A stretch of 64,000 bases of DNA from contig NZ_LSEF01000025.1 of the NCBI RefSeq assembly GCF_001641695.1, positions 5,297-69,296 of the forward strand, given 5' to 3'. The stretch comes from Bradyrhizobium neotropicale (GTDB lineage Bacteria; Pseudomonadota; Alphaproteobacteria; Rhizobiales; Xanthobacteraceae). Positions 36,153 to 45,008 of the stretch are shown in pieces; the first letter of the stretch is position 1; every line of letters begins with the position of its first letter. The notes under the pieces were generated by a model that was not told where the DNA came from, did no database searches, and was given only the letters and a program-made list of their open reading frames with translations. Position numbers and translations under genes: made by a program.

Positions 36153-37696
36153 GAGGCCTTTGCGTGGGCTTCATCAAGCAGCGAGGCAACTGAACGCCGA
36201 TCTGCCTTGCCGTTGGCGTTGACGGGAATCTCTTCCAGCCAAATGAAACGGCTCGGGATCATGTAAGCCGGAAGACGCGCCGCGCAGTGCTGGCGCAGAT
36301 CGGTCTCTGCCTGCTTCGTCCCCGAATAGGCGGCCAACAGGCGGCTTGCACCGTTGGCGTCGTGAAGCACGGCCGCAAGCGCGCGCGTGATCCCTGTCCG
36401 GGCAGCGATCGCATGGTCAATCTCCTCGAGCTCGACCCGATAGCCCCGAAGCTTGACCTGGTTGTCGGCGCGGCCGCGAAAGCGCAGCACATTTGCCCGG
36501 TCCACTTCTACGAGATCACCGCTGCGGTAGAGGATCGAACGATAACCGTCGATCAACGGATCCTGGCGGAACCGCCGTGCCGTCTCTTGCGGATTGTTGA
36601 TATAGCCGAGCCCTACGCCGGGACCACCCAGCCACAGCTCGCCCACTCCTCCTGTGGCGATCGGCTTCATGTCCTCATCGAGGATGCGGTAGCTGAAATT
36701 CGGATTGAGCCGTCCGAGCGGCGCCAATCCCTCGCTTGTATCGAACACCTGCGCAGTAATGTCGAACCCGCTACAGATGCAACTCGTCTCGGTTGGTCCA
36801 TAGCAATTGATCAGCTTCGCGCGACCTGCGAACGCGTCGTAGAATCGACGCAACCGCGCCAGCGGATATCCCTCGCCTCCGAACATGAAGCGGGTCACAT
36901 TCGGTAGCCAGTCGGGCGATAGAAGGTGCATGGAGTCGAGAAACATGAACAGTGTCGGCACCGCGAAAAAGAACGTGCACCGATGCCGCGTGATCTCCGC
37001 AACCAGTTCCGCCGGCGGCCGGCCTCTCAATGCGTCGATAGCAACGATGGCGGCCCCATTGAGGAGTCCGGCGTAGATGTCGAACACCGAGTTATCAAAG
37101 TAGATCGGGTTGACGTTCGTCAGCCGGTCCGCTGGACCGATGCCAAGATCATTCCCCGCCCACTCGACCAGATGAAGCACCCCCTGATGGGGAATGACCA
37201 CGCCCTTCGGCTCTCCCGTCGAGCCGGACGTGAACATGACATAGGCCGGATCTGCGCCGGTGATTTCGGTCGTCTGCGGCAGGTCGCTGCCGTCGAATTC
37301 GGCGATAGCTTTGCGGAGCTCGGCGCGTGCGGCTGCATCACCGACCACGATACGCGCACCGGGCCCTTCCCTGACACTGAGAATCAAGCTGGCCCGGCAC
37401 CGGTCGAGCATCAACCGCGAACGCTCCGCTGGAGCGGCGGGATCGAGAAATGCGTACGGTGCACCAATCTTGATGCAGGCCAATGCCAGCGCATAGGCCT
37501 CCATGATCTTCGGCATCTCAAGGCAGACGACGGCGCCGCGGTCCACCCCCACCGACACGAGCCACCGCGAGAACCGGTTCGCCGTTTCATTCAGTTCTCT
37601 AAACGAGTAGCTATTACCTTCGCAAAAAAGAGCGGGTGCCCCCGGCGTGGCGGCCACGATCTCCTGAAAGCGCAGCCCCAGATTATGGCCGACCAT
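36149..37696 (-). CDS. Stand-alone amino-acid adenylating enzyme (DltA/NRPS A-domain type)
   Basis: A 515-residue adenylation enzyme with all core motifs: A3 YVMFTSGSTGEPKG (152-165), A4 FDNSVFD with Asp201 at the place that usually binds the amino group, A5 NCYGPTET (297-304), A7 YRSGDLV, A8 GRADNQVKLRGYRVELEEID and A10 NANGKADR with Lys497. It should activate an amino acid and load it on the 90-residue carrier encoded two genes on. There is no condensation or thioesterase domain. Gene spacing: six bases after the methyltransferase stop, four-base overlap with the MBOAT gene. Substrate cannot be told without a pocket comparison. Confidence 0.92.
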   Translation of the reverse strand: MVGHNLGLRFQEIVAATPGAPALFCEGNSYSFRELNETANRFSRWLVSVGVDRGAVVCLEMPKIMEAYALALACIKIGAPYAFLDPAAPAERSRLMLDRCRASLILSVREGPGARIVVGDAAARAELRKAIAEFDGSDLPQTTEITGADPAYVMFTSGSTGEPKGVVIPHQGVLHLVEWAGNDLGIGPADRLTNVNPIYFDNSVFDIYAGLLNGAAIVAIDALRGRPPAELVAEITRHRCTFFFAVPTLFMFLDSMHLLSPDWLPNVTRFMFGGEGYPLARLRRFYDAFAGRAKLINCYGPTETSCICSGFDITAQVFDTSEGLAPLGRLNPNFSYRILDEDMKPIATGGVGELWLGGPGVGLGYINNPQETARRFRQDPLIDGYRSILYRSGDLVEVDRANVLRFRGRADNQVKLRGYRVELEEIDHAIAARTGITRALAAVLHDANGASRLLAAYSGTKQAETDLRQHCAARLPAYMIPSRFIWLEEIPVNANGKADRRSVASLLDEAHAKAS

Positions 37697-37702
37697 CTTC
37701 GA

Positions 37703-38923
37703 TCACCCCTCAATCCGCTCGCGGCTGAAGCAATCGTCCGATGCCAAGGAAGGCACTAGCGAAGGAGGCTGCACCAGTTCCAAAAACGCGCGCGGGCTCA
37801 ATGCAACAACGGCAGAAGGCAAATGCGCATCGGGAAATTGCGCCTGCAGCGCATTTGCAAGCTCGATCCCGAGCTGCTGCCGGTATGCGGCAGCCAACGG
37901 ATCGGTCGCCATGTCATCGGTTTCCCTTGGATCGGCCGAGGTCAACGGAAGATGGTCTGTCCTGCCAAAAGCAGGAACGTCATCGTGATCGACGTGCAGC
38001 ACCACGTCGTATCGATAGCGCGTCAGCTCGTTATCGGAACCGCGCTTGCGCAAGCCTTCTGCGGCGGCGATCCGCGGGATGGATCTGCAGGTGGCATGGA
38101 AGAAGCGGGGATCAATGACCAGCTCCCGCTCCTGCGCTATCGATAAGGAAACCTTTCGCTCAAGCCACCGCTCAGCGACCCCTGGCGGCGCCTTGACGGA
38201 TTGAACCGCGGCGTGGAACGTTCGCAACAGGCCGAAATGGCGCACGTCGCCCACGAAAATATGGCCTCCCGGCGCCACGACACGAACCGCCCGCTCGAGA
38301 ACATCCTGTAGATATTCGATGCTGGGGAAGTACTGGACAACCGAGTTGAGAACGACGACGTCGAAGGACTGCGACGGCAAGCCGTCGAAATCCGTTGCTT
38401 CGCGCTCCAGCAGTTCGACATGGCAAAGGTCCGCCTTCGACGCGGTGAAAGTACGTAAGCGGTGAACGGCGACGGGCGAAAGATCCGTTCCGAAATAGGT
38501 CGTGCAGCCGGGCGCAAGCCGCTCGACAAGGAGCCCGACCCCGCAACCGACCTCCAGCAGCCGTTTCGCACCCAACCCGCGGATGCGCTCGACCGTGCAA
38601 TCCAGCCACTCGGCCATAGCAAGTTCGGGAATGGGCTTGTTCGTGAAGTTGCTGGTCCACCCGACGAAGGACGGCGCAAAGCCTTCGTCGCCACGGCTAT
38701 ACACCTGGTCGAACGCGCGGCGCCACTGCAGAACTCGCCGCTCCCGCTCCGCCAGGTAGAGGCGCGATTTGGCAGCCTCTAAGCGATCGGGATCTACCGC
38801 GACATAGGCGAGCTGATGGCTGTTCCCGCCAACCCCCTCTTCGACAACGAGCGCGGCGTGCATGACATCTGGGTGTGTCAGCAGCGCCCGTTCAATCTCG
38901 TTTGCAGGGAGTGAGCGCAACAC
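37703..38923 (-). CDS. SAM methyltransferase flanked by adenylation-domain remnants
   Basis: A 406-residue protein. Residues about 1-45 (LPANEIERALLTHPDVMHAA) look like the C-terminal sub-domain of an NRPS adenylation domain just after core A8. Residues about 55-330 are a methyltransferase of the kind inserted in interrupted A domains: GWTSNFTNKPIPELAMAEWL and LLEVGCGVG (122-130), then GTDLSP. The end (QAQFPDAHLPSAVVAL) resembles the region before A10, but A10 and its lysine are missing. In-frame TAG lies ten codons before a run (VRVL) that still looks like A8, so the large N-terminal half is truly absent. The exact start codon is uncertain (TTG, GTG). First gene of the dlt-like operon. Confidence 0.8.
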   Translation of the reverse strand: MLRSLPANEIERALLTHPDVMHAALVVEEGVGGNSHQLAYVAVDPDRLEAAKSRLYLAERERRVLQWRRAFDQVYSRGDEGFAPSFVGWTSNFTNKPIPELAMAEWLDCTVERIRGLGAKRLLEVGCGVGLLVERLAPGCTTYFGTDLSPVAVHRLRTFTASKADLCHVELLEREATDFDGLPSQSFDVVVLNSVVQYFPSIEYLQDVLERAVRVVAPGGHIFVGDVRHFGLLRTFHAAVQSVKAPPGVAERWLERKVSLSIAQERELVIDPRFFHATCRSIPRIAAAEGLRKRGSDNELTRYRYDVVLHVDHDDVPAFGRTDHLPLTSADPRETDDMATDPLAAAYRQQLGIELANALQAQFPDAHLPSAVVALSPRAFLELVQPPSLVPSLASDDCFSRERIEG

Positions 38924-39349
38924 ACGTACCAGACTTCGACCAAGACCACGTCGCTATCCTAGAAGAATGACTCTTAAGCAACTCTAAATTGGCGCAACCA
39001 AAGATGGTGGCGGGGGAGCTACGACCGCGAGCGGTGCCACCTGCAGGGCAGGCGCATTGCGGCACGCGCCCAATCTCGGTCTCTACGGCGCCGACGACTT
39101 CAACAGCACCGATCCCGTGACACCGCTCGGGACTTCTTGCCTTGCCGTCCCGTTCTGCCCCCTCAGTACCAACTTGAAGGGGCAAGTTAGACCGCTTTCG
39201 CAAGAGTAGTATAACCATCAAGGATTTCAGAATCTTATGGCACGTTCCTAAGAGCGCTTCTCGCCTGCCATAGAGCTCATCGAGCGCCGCACCAAACGCC
39301 CGATCATTAATCTCCGGCTCCTTTCACGGCAGCTGTTGTCACACCGATC
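38924..39349. other. Non-coding gap between dlt-like operon and soxD
   Basis: Holds the promoter of the leftward dlt-like operon and the 3' side of soxD. A plus-strand frame around 39060-39210 translates to a fairly protein-like end (PNLGLYGADDFNSTDP), but it has no good start and no recognised family; it may be the tail of a lost gene. Confidence 0.35.
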
Positions 39350-40054
39350 TCAGTCAACCTTGGGCCCGCTCTTCCCGTCCGGCGTCACATCGACCGAAAT
39401 CGCCTTGCCCGTGACCTTGGGAAGCTCTCGGCAATTCCTCATGCAGGGATCCTTGTTCCAGAACTTCTTCTCCGACGTTTCGCGATCGTCGTCGAAAAAC
39501 GCTTCGGCGTTCGGCAGCTTGATCGACGCAAAGTTCTTGTCGTTGAGCTCGAAGTTCTCGTCCTTGACGATGTCGTTGAGATTGAGCAGGAACGCCACGA
39601 GTGCGTAGGCTTCGTCATCCGTCAGCGAACGCGCATTGCCGTAGGGCATTGCGCGCCTGATGTAGTCGTAGACCGTCGACAGATCCGGCCAGAAGGAGCC
39701 AATGGTCTTGTCAGGCCTGTCCGCCCTCAAGGTGCCCTGCCCGCCCGCGAGCACGGGCCAGCGGCCGGCGCCCTGCCCGAACTCGCCGTGGCATGACGCG
39801 CAACGCTCCTGAAAGAGCTCATCACCTTGCTTCACAGTGCCTCGACCAACCGGCAAGCCGCGGCCGTCGGGACGCACGTCGGTGTCCCAGGCCGCGATTT
39901 CTTCCGGAAGGGCTTCCCGACCAAGCCCCATCTTGGCGGCCGGCTCGGCAGGCGCCGCGCCAACTCGCGGGCGCTCCGCCGACCATGCACCGGAGAGGCC
40001 AGTCATGAGGCCGACGGCAATGCCGGCCGCGAGCAGTCTAGCCCAGCTCGACAT
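39350..40054 (-). CDS. soxD: SoxD-type c cytochrome of sulfane dehydrogenase
   Basis: A 234-residue exported cytochrome from ATG 40054, with GGAGA upstream. Signal peptide to about GAWSAERP. One haem site, CASCH (residues 85-89), lies in a cytochrome c domain with SFWPDLSTVYDYIRRAMPYG, and the C-terminal tail includes KKFWNKDPCMRNCRELPKV. It overlaps soxC by 17 nt. Paired with SoxC it removes six electrons from the sulfur atom bound to SoxY. This is the shorter, single-haem form; the Paracoccus protein carries a second haem domain. Confidence 0.92.
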   Translation of the reverse strand: MSSWARLLAAGIAVGLMTGLSGAWSAERPRVGAAPAEPAAKMGLGREALPEEIAAWDTDVRPDGRGLPVGRGTVKQGDELFQERCASCHGEFGQGAGRWPVLAGGQGTLRADRPDKTIGSFWPDLSTVYDYIRRAMPYGNARSLTDDEAYALVAFLLNLNDIVKDENFELNDKNFASIKLPNAEAFFDDDRETSEKKFWNKDPCMRNCRELPKVTGKAISVDVTPDGKSGPKVD

Positions 40055-41315
40055 TCTCAGAGTCTCCGTTGCGATGCACCAGCCAGGTCTGGATGCCATT
40101 GTTGTGATAGATCGAGTTGACGCCGCGAACCTTTCTCAACTCGTCCTTGGTCGGCTGCACATAGCCGGTGGAGTCGATCGCGCGCGACTGAACCATCAGC
40201 TCTTCGCCGTTCCAGTCGAAGTCGACGTAGAACCGCGTCAACGACTTATCCAGCACGGGACCGTCAATCCGCGCCGTCTGCCAGTTTCGGCCGCCGTCGA
40301 GGGACACGTCCACGCGCTGGATCGTGCCGCGCCCCGACCAGGCGAAGCCGCTCAATACGTTGCGGCCCTTGTATTTCAGCGGTGCCTGCGGCGACGGGCT
40401 CGTCACCACCGATTTCGCATCCATGATGAAGGTATGCTTGCGCGAGCGACCATCAGCCAGGAGGTCGGTGTACTTGGAGGTCTCCTCGCGGGTCTGCCAC
40501 GGCTGGTCGCCGACTTCGATGCGGCGCAGCCATTTGACCCAGAGATTGCCTTCCCAGCCGGGGATCACGGCGCGCAACGGATAGCCCTGCTCGGGACGAA
40601 GCGCCTCCCCGTTCATCGCAAAGGCGAGCAGCACATCGCTCAAGCCTTTCTCGACCGGAAGTGAGCGGTTCATGCCCGAGGCATCGCCCCCCTCGAGCAT
40701 CAGCCATTTGGCGTTCGGACGCAGGCCGGCCTCGTCGAGCACGACCTTCAACGGAACGCCGGTGTACATCACGTTGTGCACCATGCCGTGCGTGAACTGG
40801 CAACCGTTCAACTGCGCGCCGCGCCATTCCATGCCTGAGTTGGCGGCGCATTCGAGGAAGTAGATGCGGTTGGTGCGCGGCATCCGCTTGATGTCATCCA
40901 TGGTGAACACCAGCGGCTTTTCGACGAGGCCGTTGATCATCAGACGGTGCTTGGCCGGATCGATCTCGGCGACGCCGCCATGATGACGCTCGAAGCACAG
41001 CCCCGACGGGGTGATGATTCCGTCGAGCTCGTGAAGCGGCGTGAAGTTCACCGACGACTCGGCAGAGGCCGTCAACCAGGACACATCGCGCCTGATGACG
41101 TTCTTTTCGAACTTCGACGGCGATCCGTAGGGGCGCTTGTCGACGCCGTCGCCGAGATAGCGTTGCCAGTCCTGCACCTCGGTGATGAGCGGGTCCGGCT
41201 TGGTCGTATCCGTGGCCGAAGCACCGCGCGTCATCGCAATGCCGGCGCCCGCAAGGCTCGCGGCCGACAGAAAGCGTCGTCGGTTGACAAGATCAGCTCG
41301 CGACTTGTCCCGCAT
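40038..41315 (-). CDS. soxC: Sulfane dehydrogenase molybdenum subunit SoxC
   Basis: A 425-residue molybdopterin enzyme of the sulfite oxidase family. A Tat signal begins NRRRFLSAASLAGAG. The molybdenum-ligand cysteine is Cys156 in FLECAANSG. Other marks: GVPLKVVLDEAGL, GYPLRAVIPGWEGN and GFAWSGRGTIQRVDVSLDGG. Partner of SoxD downstream. The presence of soxCD means thiosulfate can be fully oxidised to sulfate without sulfur globules, as known for the complete Kelly-Friedrich pathway. Confidence 0.95.
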   Translation of the reverse strand: MRDKSRADLVNRRRFLSAASLAGAGIAMTRGASATDTTKPDPLITEVQDWQRYLGDGVDKRPYGSPSKFEKNVIRRDVSWLTASAESSVNFTPLHELDGIITPSGLCFERHHGGVAEIDPAKHRLMINGLVEKPLVFTMDDIKRMPRTNRIYFLECAANSGMEWRGAQLNGCQFTHGMVHNVMYTGVPLKVVLDEAGLRPNAKWLMLEGGDASGMNRSLPVEKGLSDVLLAFAMNGEALRPEQGYPLRAVIPGWEGNLWVKWLRRIEVGDQPWQTREETSKYTDLLADGRSRKHTFIMDAKSVVTSPSPQAPLKYKGRNVLSGFAWSGRGTIQRVDVSLDGGRNWQTARIDGPVLDKSLTRFYVDFDWNGEELMVQSRAIDSTGYVQPTKDELRKVRGVNSIYHNNGIQTWLVHRNGDSENVELG

Positions 41316-41388
41316 GGAGCTTACCTCTCTTCATGCATCAAGATATGTGAATGTGTTGGACACACAGCATTGCGCGCATGTCCTTCGT

Positions 41389-43086
41389 TCAGGCGCCGGT
41401 GACGCGCACAGCGGAATTGGGAGAGATGGTGACGGCGCCGGTCTTCGAGATGTGCGAAGCAACGACATCCCAGATTGGCGGACCTTGCGTATTCTCGTTG
41501 ATGCTTGCCCAGCCTGCCACCATATAGGTCCTGGCTGGATCGATCGGTTGTCCTGACTTCAGATGTGTCATCTCCGATATCCGAGATCCCATTGGCCTGG
41601 ATACGTCGATCGCGTAGCCCATTCCCCCGATGCGAACCATGTCACCGCCACCCTGGTAGTACGGGTCGGGATGGAAGATGTTGTCTGCGATATCTTCGAG
41701 CGTTTCCTTCAACTGAAGTCCGGTCATCTGCGCCCGATAGCAGTTGGGGTACGTGATCGCGGTGGCATTGGTGACGTGCTCCCAGGTGATCGTCTCGCCC
41801 GGAAGGAGCGTACCGCCCCAACGGAAGCCCGGAGACAGCGCAATTTCCACGTCACGTTCGGAGAGCATGGCGTCGCAGATCAGATCGTCGAAGGTGCCGT
41901 TGAAGTTGCCGCGACGATAGAGCAGCGAGTCGGTCTTGCCGAGTGGCTTTGCGAGCTCGGTTGCGAAGGGCGCGCGGATCTTCTCGACGAGCGAGGCCAT
42001 GGCGGGATCGGGCGGAATCGCGTCGGCGAACACCGGCATCAGCTTGAATCGAACTCCGGCAACTTTGCTATCACGCACGTCGATATCGAGCCGCGACACG
42101 AACTTGCCGTGCGAGCCGGCCGCGATCAGCACGGTGTCGCCAACGCGGACGAGGCCCGGCATCGCGTCATGGGTATGGGCAGTGAGGATGACGTCCAATC
42201 CCTTCACGCGTCCGGCGAGTTTGCGATCGACGTCGAAGCCGTTGTGAGACAGCAGAACCACGACGGAGGCCCCGTCCGCGCGCGCCTCGTCGACCTGCTT
42301 CTGCAGGTCTTCCTCGCGGATACCGAACTCCCATTTCGGAAACATCCAGCGCGGATTTGCTATCGCCGTGCGCGGCAGCGCCTGTCCGATCACTGCGACC
42401 TTGGCGCCGCCGCGTTCGTACATTTTGCGCGGCTCGAAGACCGGCTCCTGCCATTCATTGTCGCGGACGTTCTGTGCGAGGAATGCGAAAGGCGCCTTGT
42501 CGGTGAGTTCTTTCACGCGTTCGGCACCGTAGGTGAACTCCCAGTGCCCAACCATCGCGTCGACCTTGAGCAGCGAAAGCACGTCAACCATGTCCTGCGC
42601 TCGCGTCTTGAGCGAGGTCCAGCTTCCCTGCCAGCTATCGCCGCCGTCGAGCAGCAACACGTTGCTCTCACCGCGCTCGGCCCGTACCGCCGCGATCAAG
42701 GCGGCAACGCGGTCCATGCCGCCCATGCGCCCGTAATTGCGCGCGAGCGAGATGAAATCATCTGATGTCAGCGCAAATGCATCCGCCGAGCCCGCGGCGA
42801 TCTTGAAGTACTTCCGGAACTCCGCGTCGGTGATGTGCGGCGGCAGCCCCCTCGCCTCGCCGACCCCGAGATTGACGGCGGGTTCACGGAATTGCAGCGG
42901 CACCAGTTGCGCGTGGGTATCGGCCACATAGAGGATCGTCAGCCGCCCGAGCGGATCGAAGCGCAGGATGTCGGATTGTGTCAGACGTTGCTGGGCTGCG
43001 ACCCGGCCGAGAGGACCGAGGCCGCTGCCCGCGAGCAGCGCAGCCGTTGCAGCGGTCGCCTGGAGAAATTCGCGCTTCGATATCAT
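41389..43086 (-). CDS. soxB: SoxB S-sulfosulfanyl-L-cysteine sulfohydrolase
   Basis: A 565-residue periplasmic di-manganese hydrolase that releases sulfate from SoxY-bound thiosulfonate. The leader KREFLQATAATAALLAG resembles a Tat signal with KR in place of RR. Metal motifs: VADTHAQL (Asp/His at 56-58), LLLDGGDSWQGS, and GHWEFTYG (180-187), the SoxB-specific block. The length is normal for the family. It lies between soxZ and soxC, all on the minus strand. Confidence 0.96.
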   Translation of the reverse strand: MISKREFLQATAATAALLAGSGLGPLGRVAAQQRLTQSDILRFDPLGRLTILYVADTHAQLVPLQFREPAVNLGVGEARGLPPHITDAEFRKYFKIAAGSADAFALTSDDFISLARNYGRMGGMDRVAALIAAVRAERGESNVLLLDGGDSWQGSWTSLKTRAQDMVDVLSLLKVDAMVGHWEFTYGAERVKELTDKAPFAFLAQNVRDNEWQEPVFEPRKMYERGGAKVAVIGQALPRTAIANPRWMFPKWEFGIREEDLQKQVDEARADGASVVVLLSHNGFDVDRKLAGRVKGLDVILTAHTHDAMPGLVRVGDTVLIAAGSHGKFVSRLDIDVRDSKVAGVRFKLMPVFADAIPPDPAMASLVEKIRAPFATELAKPLGKTDSLLYRRGNFNGTFDDLICDAMLSERDVEIALSPGFRWGGTLLPGETITWEHVTNATAITYPNCYRAQMTGLQLKETLEDIADNIFHPDPYYQGGGDMVRIGGMGYAIDVSRPMGSRISEMTHLKSGQPIDPARTYMVAGWASINENTQGPPIWDVVASHISKTGAVTISPNSAVRVTGA

Positions 43087-43143
43087 GGTCGCGTCGCACC
43101 CTTCTGGTAGGATGATCCGTTTCTCGGGCAGGCACCCGGGCCG

Positions 43144-43473
43144 TCAGGCTACGGTCAGCTTGTTCACGGTGACATATTCGGAGCCGTCATCGTCCTTCCA
43201 GGTGAAGGTGAATTCGCCGCTCTCGACCGCCTTGAAGAAAAACGACTGGTACGGATTGGCCGAGATCGCCGGATGCCATTCGGCTTCGAACACCGGCTTG
43301 CCGTTGAAGGCGGCAATGAATCGATTGATGATCTTGCGCGGAATGATCTGGCCTGAGACATCCTTGCGTTGGCCCGATTCCATCTCGTGGGCGATCAGCG
43401 TCTTGATCTCGATGATTTCCCCGGCTTTGGCCTGGGCTTGCAGACGGACTTTCGGTATCGGCTTCGCGGTCAT
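43144..43473 (-). CDS. soxZ: SoxZ sulfur carrier subunit
   Basis: A 109-residue protein starting MTAKPIPKVR, with GGGGAG nine bases upstream. It matches SoxZ in size and in the blocks KTLIAHEMESGQRKD, GQIIPRKIINRF, and the immunoglobulin-like end FTFTWKDDDGSEYVTVNKL. It forms the carrier complex with SoxY encoded just before. Cytochrome, hydrolase and dehydrogenase partners of the Sox system all act on this complex in the periplasm. Confidence 0.95.
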   Translation of the reverse strand: MTAKPIPKVRLQAQAKAGEIIEIKTLIAHEMESGQRKDVSGQIIPRKIINRFIAAFNGKPVFEAEWHPAISANPYQSFFFKAVESGEFTFTWKDDDGSEYVTVNKLTVA

Positions 43474-43519
43474 CTGAAAAACTCCCCGTGTGATGTAATG
43501 CGGAAAAGCGCGCGACCGC

Positions 43520-43984
43520 TCAGCCGCCGCAGCCGCCAATCGTGACCTTGACGGACGCAGATGCCTTGTAGAGGCTGCCGTTCGACATCTCGGCGAGACA
43601 GATGATGTTCTGGGTCTGCGCCAGGCGCATGCGCGCCGATGCGGCGGCCTTGCCGCAAGCCGGCGTGAACTTGTAGCTGACGACGTTGGGCAGCGGATTG
43701 CCCTCGGCGAAGATGTGGACTGCCTTGACGTAGTCGGCGTCCGTCATCGGGCTCTCAACCTCGACATTGACCGGAACGACGAGGCCGTTCTCGGCGATTT
43801 CGGGGACATCCAGTTTGATCTTGCCGCTCTCGGGCTTCTTCTCCCCGTAAAGCTTGGCAATCGCCGCGGACACTTCGTCCGGCGTGGCCTGCGCACCGCT
43901 TGAAGTCACGATCAACGCCAGGCCCGCGAGCCCCGCAAGCCTGAGCGTCTCGCGACGCGAATGTTCGATCGACATGAAGTCCAT
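43520..43984 (-). CDS. soxY: SoxY sulfur-binding carrier protein
   Basis: A 154-residue protein from ATG 43984 with GGAG six bases upstream. The Tat-like signal contains SRRETLRLAGLAGLAL. The C-terminus is GGCGG with Cys152, the residue that carries the sulfur chain through the whole cycle. It is the first gene of soxYZBCD and is divergent from soxA. SoxY has no signalless duplicate in the window. The SqrR-type operator at 44092-44107 lies 108 bp upstream. Confidence 0.96.
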   Translation of the reverse strand: MDFMSIEHSRRETLRLAGLAGLALIVTSSGAQATPDEVSAAIAKLYGEKKPESGKIKLDVPEIAENGLVVPVNVEVESPMTDADYVKAVHIFAEGNPLPNVVSYKFTPACGKAAASARMRLAQTQNIICLAEMSNGSLYKASASVKVTIGGCGG

Positions 43985-44091
43985 GGCCAACTCCGTTGCA
44001 TTTCCTCAACGGGCGCTTGGTGCGTGCGCCCAACGATAGTTTCGCTTGACGGCAACAGCCGCGCTCTATCATTATTTGTACATATCATTAT

Positions 44092-44107
44092 ATTCTTTTT
44101 TTTGAAT
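44092..44107. promoter_or_regulatory. ATTC-N8-GAAT palindrome, candidate BigR/SqrR-type operator of the sox genes
   Basis: ATTC, eight thymines, GAAT: an exact match to the ATTC-N8-GAAT pattern reported for the persulfide-sensing repressor SqrR. It lies in the AT-rich divergent promoter between soxY (108 bp away) and soxA (72 bp away). A two-cysteine ArsR-family regulator of the same class is encoded at 47466-47843. The match is seen; binding is inferred. Confidence 0.65.
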
Positions 44108-44178
44108 GTAAAGCGGCTGTTGGGGCCGCGTTGCCGGAAAAGTCGCGCAAGACGACCAAAATGAGGAGGAAAAAGTCG

Positions 44179-45003
44179 ATGAATCGTCCCAAGCTTGGGG
44201 TTGCAGCCGTTCTGGCGCTGCTTTCGGTCTGGCTGCCCCAGGCCAGCCGGGCGCAGGACGCGGCCGAGAAGGAGATCGAGCGCTACCGCGCCATGATCTC
44301 CGACCCGATGTCGAACCCGGGCTATCTGGCGGTCGATCGCGGTGAAGCGCTCTGGCAGGAAAAGCGCGGCACCAAGGGCGTGTCGCTGGAGCAATGCGAT
44401 CTCGGACTGGGCGCGGGCAAGCTCGAAGGCGCGTTCGCGCAATTGCCGCGCTACTTCGCCGATACGGACCGCGTCATGGATCTCGAGCAGCGCCTGCTCT
44501 GGTGCATGCAAAATCTGCAAGGGCTCGACACCAAGGACGTCGTGGCGCGACGCTTCTCTGCTCCCGGAAAACCGTCCGACATGGAAGATCTCGTCGCATT
44601 CATCGCCAACAAGTCCAACGGGATGAAGATCAACATTCCATTGAACCATCCGAAGGAGAAGGAAGCGGCAGCGGTCGGCGAAGAAATGTTCTACCGGCGC
44701 GGCGGCGTCAACGATTTCTCCTGCGCGACCTGTCACGCCGACGACGGCAAGCGCATTCGCTTGCAGAGCTTGCCCAACCTCTCCAAGGCCGGTCAGACTG
44801 CGCAGGAAACCATGGCGAGCTGGCCGACTTACCGGGTTTCGCAAAGCGCGCTGCGGACGATGCAACATCGTCTGTGGGACTGCTTCCGGCAGCAGCGATG
44901 GCCGGCTCCCGAATACGCCTCCGACGGCATCACCGCGCTGACCGTGTTCCTGCAAAAGCAGGCCGCTGGTGGCGAAATCAACGTTCCCTCGATCAAGCGC
45001 TGA
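44179..45003 (+). CDS. soxA: SoxA c-type cytochrome of the SoxAX complex
   Basis: A 274-residue protein from ATG 44179, preceded by GAGGAGG. Signal peptide to about ASRAQDAAE. One haem motif CATCH (182-186) and the downstream active-site cysteine Cys235 in [12 protein letters not shown], which is expected to carry the cysteine persulfide ligand. Cys73 and Cys109 mark the lost N-terminal haem domain, as in single-haem SoxA forms. SoxAX joins thiosulfate to SoxY. Five bases separate it from soxX. Confidence 0.95.
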   Translation: MNRPKLGVAAVLALLSVWLPQASRAQDAAEKEIERYRAMISDPMSNPGYLAVDRGEALWQEKRGTKGVSLEQCDLGLGAGKLEGAFAQLPRYFADTDRVMDLEQRLLWCMQNLQGLDTKDVVARRFSAPGKPSDMEDLVAFIANKSNGMKINIPLNHPKEKEAAAVGEEMFYRRGGVNDFSCATCHADDGKRIRLQSLPNLSKAGQTAQETMASWPTYRVSQSALRTMQHRLWDCFRQQRWPAPEYASDGITALTVFLQKQAAGGEINVPSIKR

Positions 45004-45008
45004 AAGAC

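Noticed and set aside
39060..39210. Plus-strand frame ending PNLGLYGADDFNSTDP and onward
   Set aside because: No start, no ribosome site and no family; kept only as a remark in the intergenic entry.
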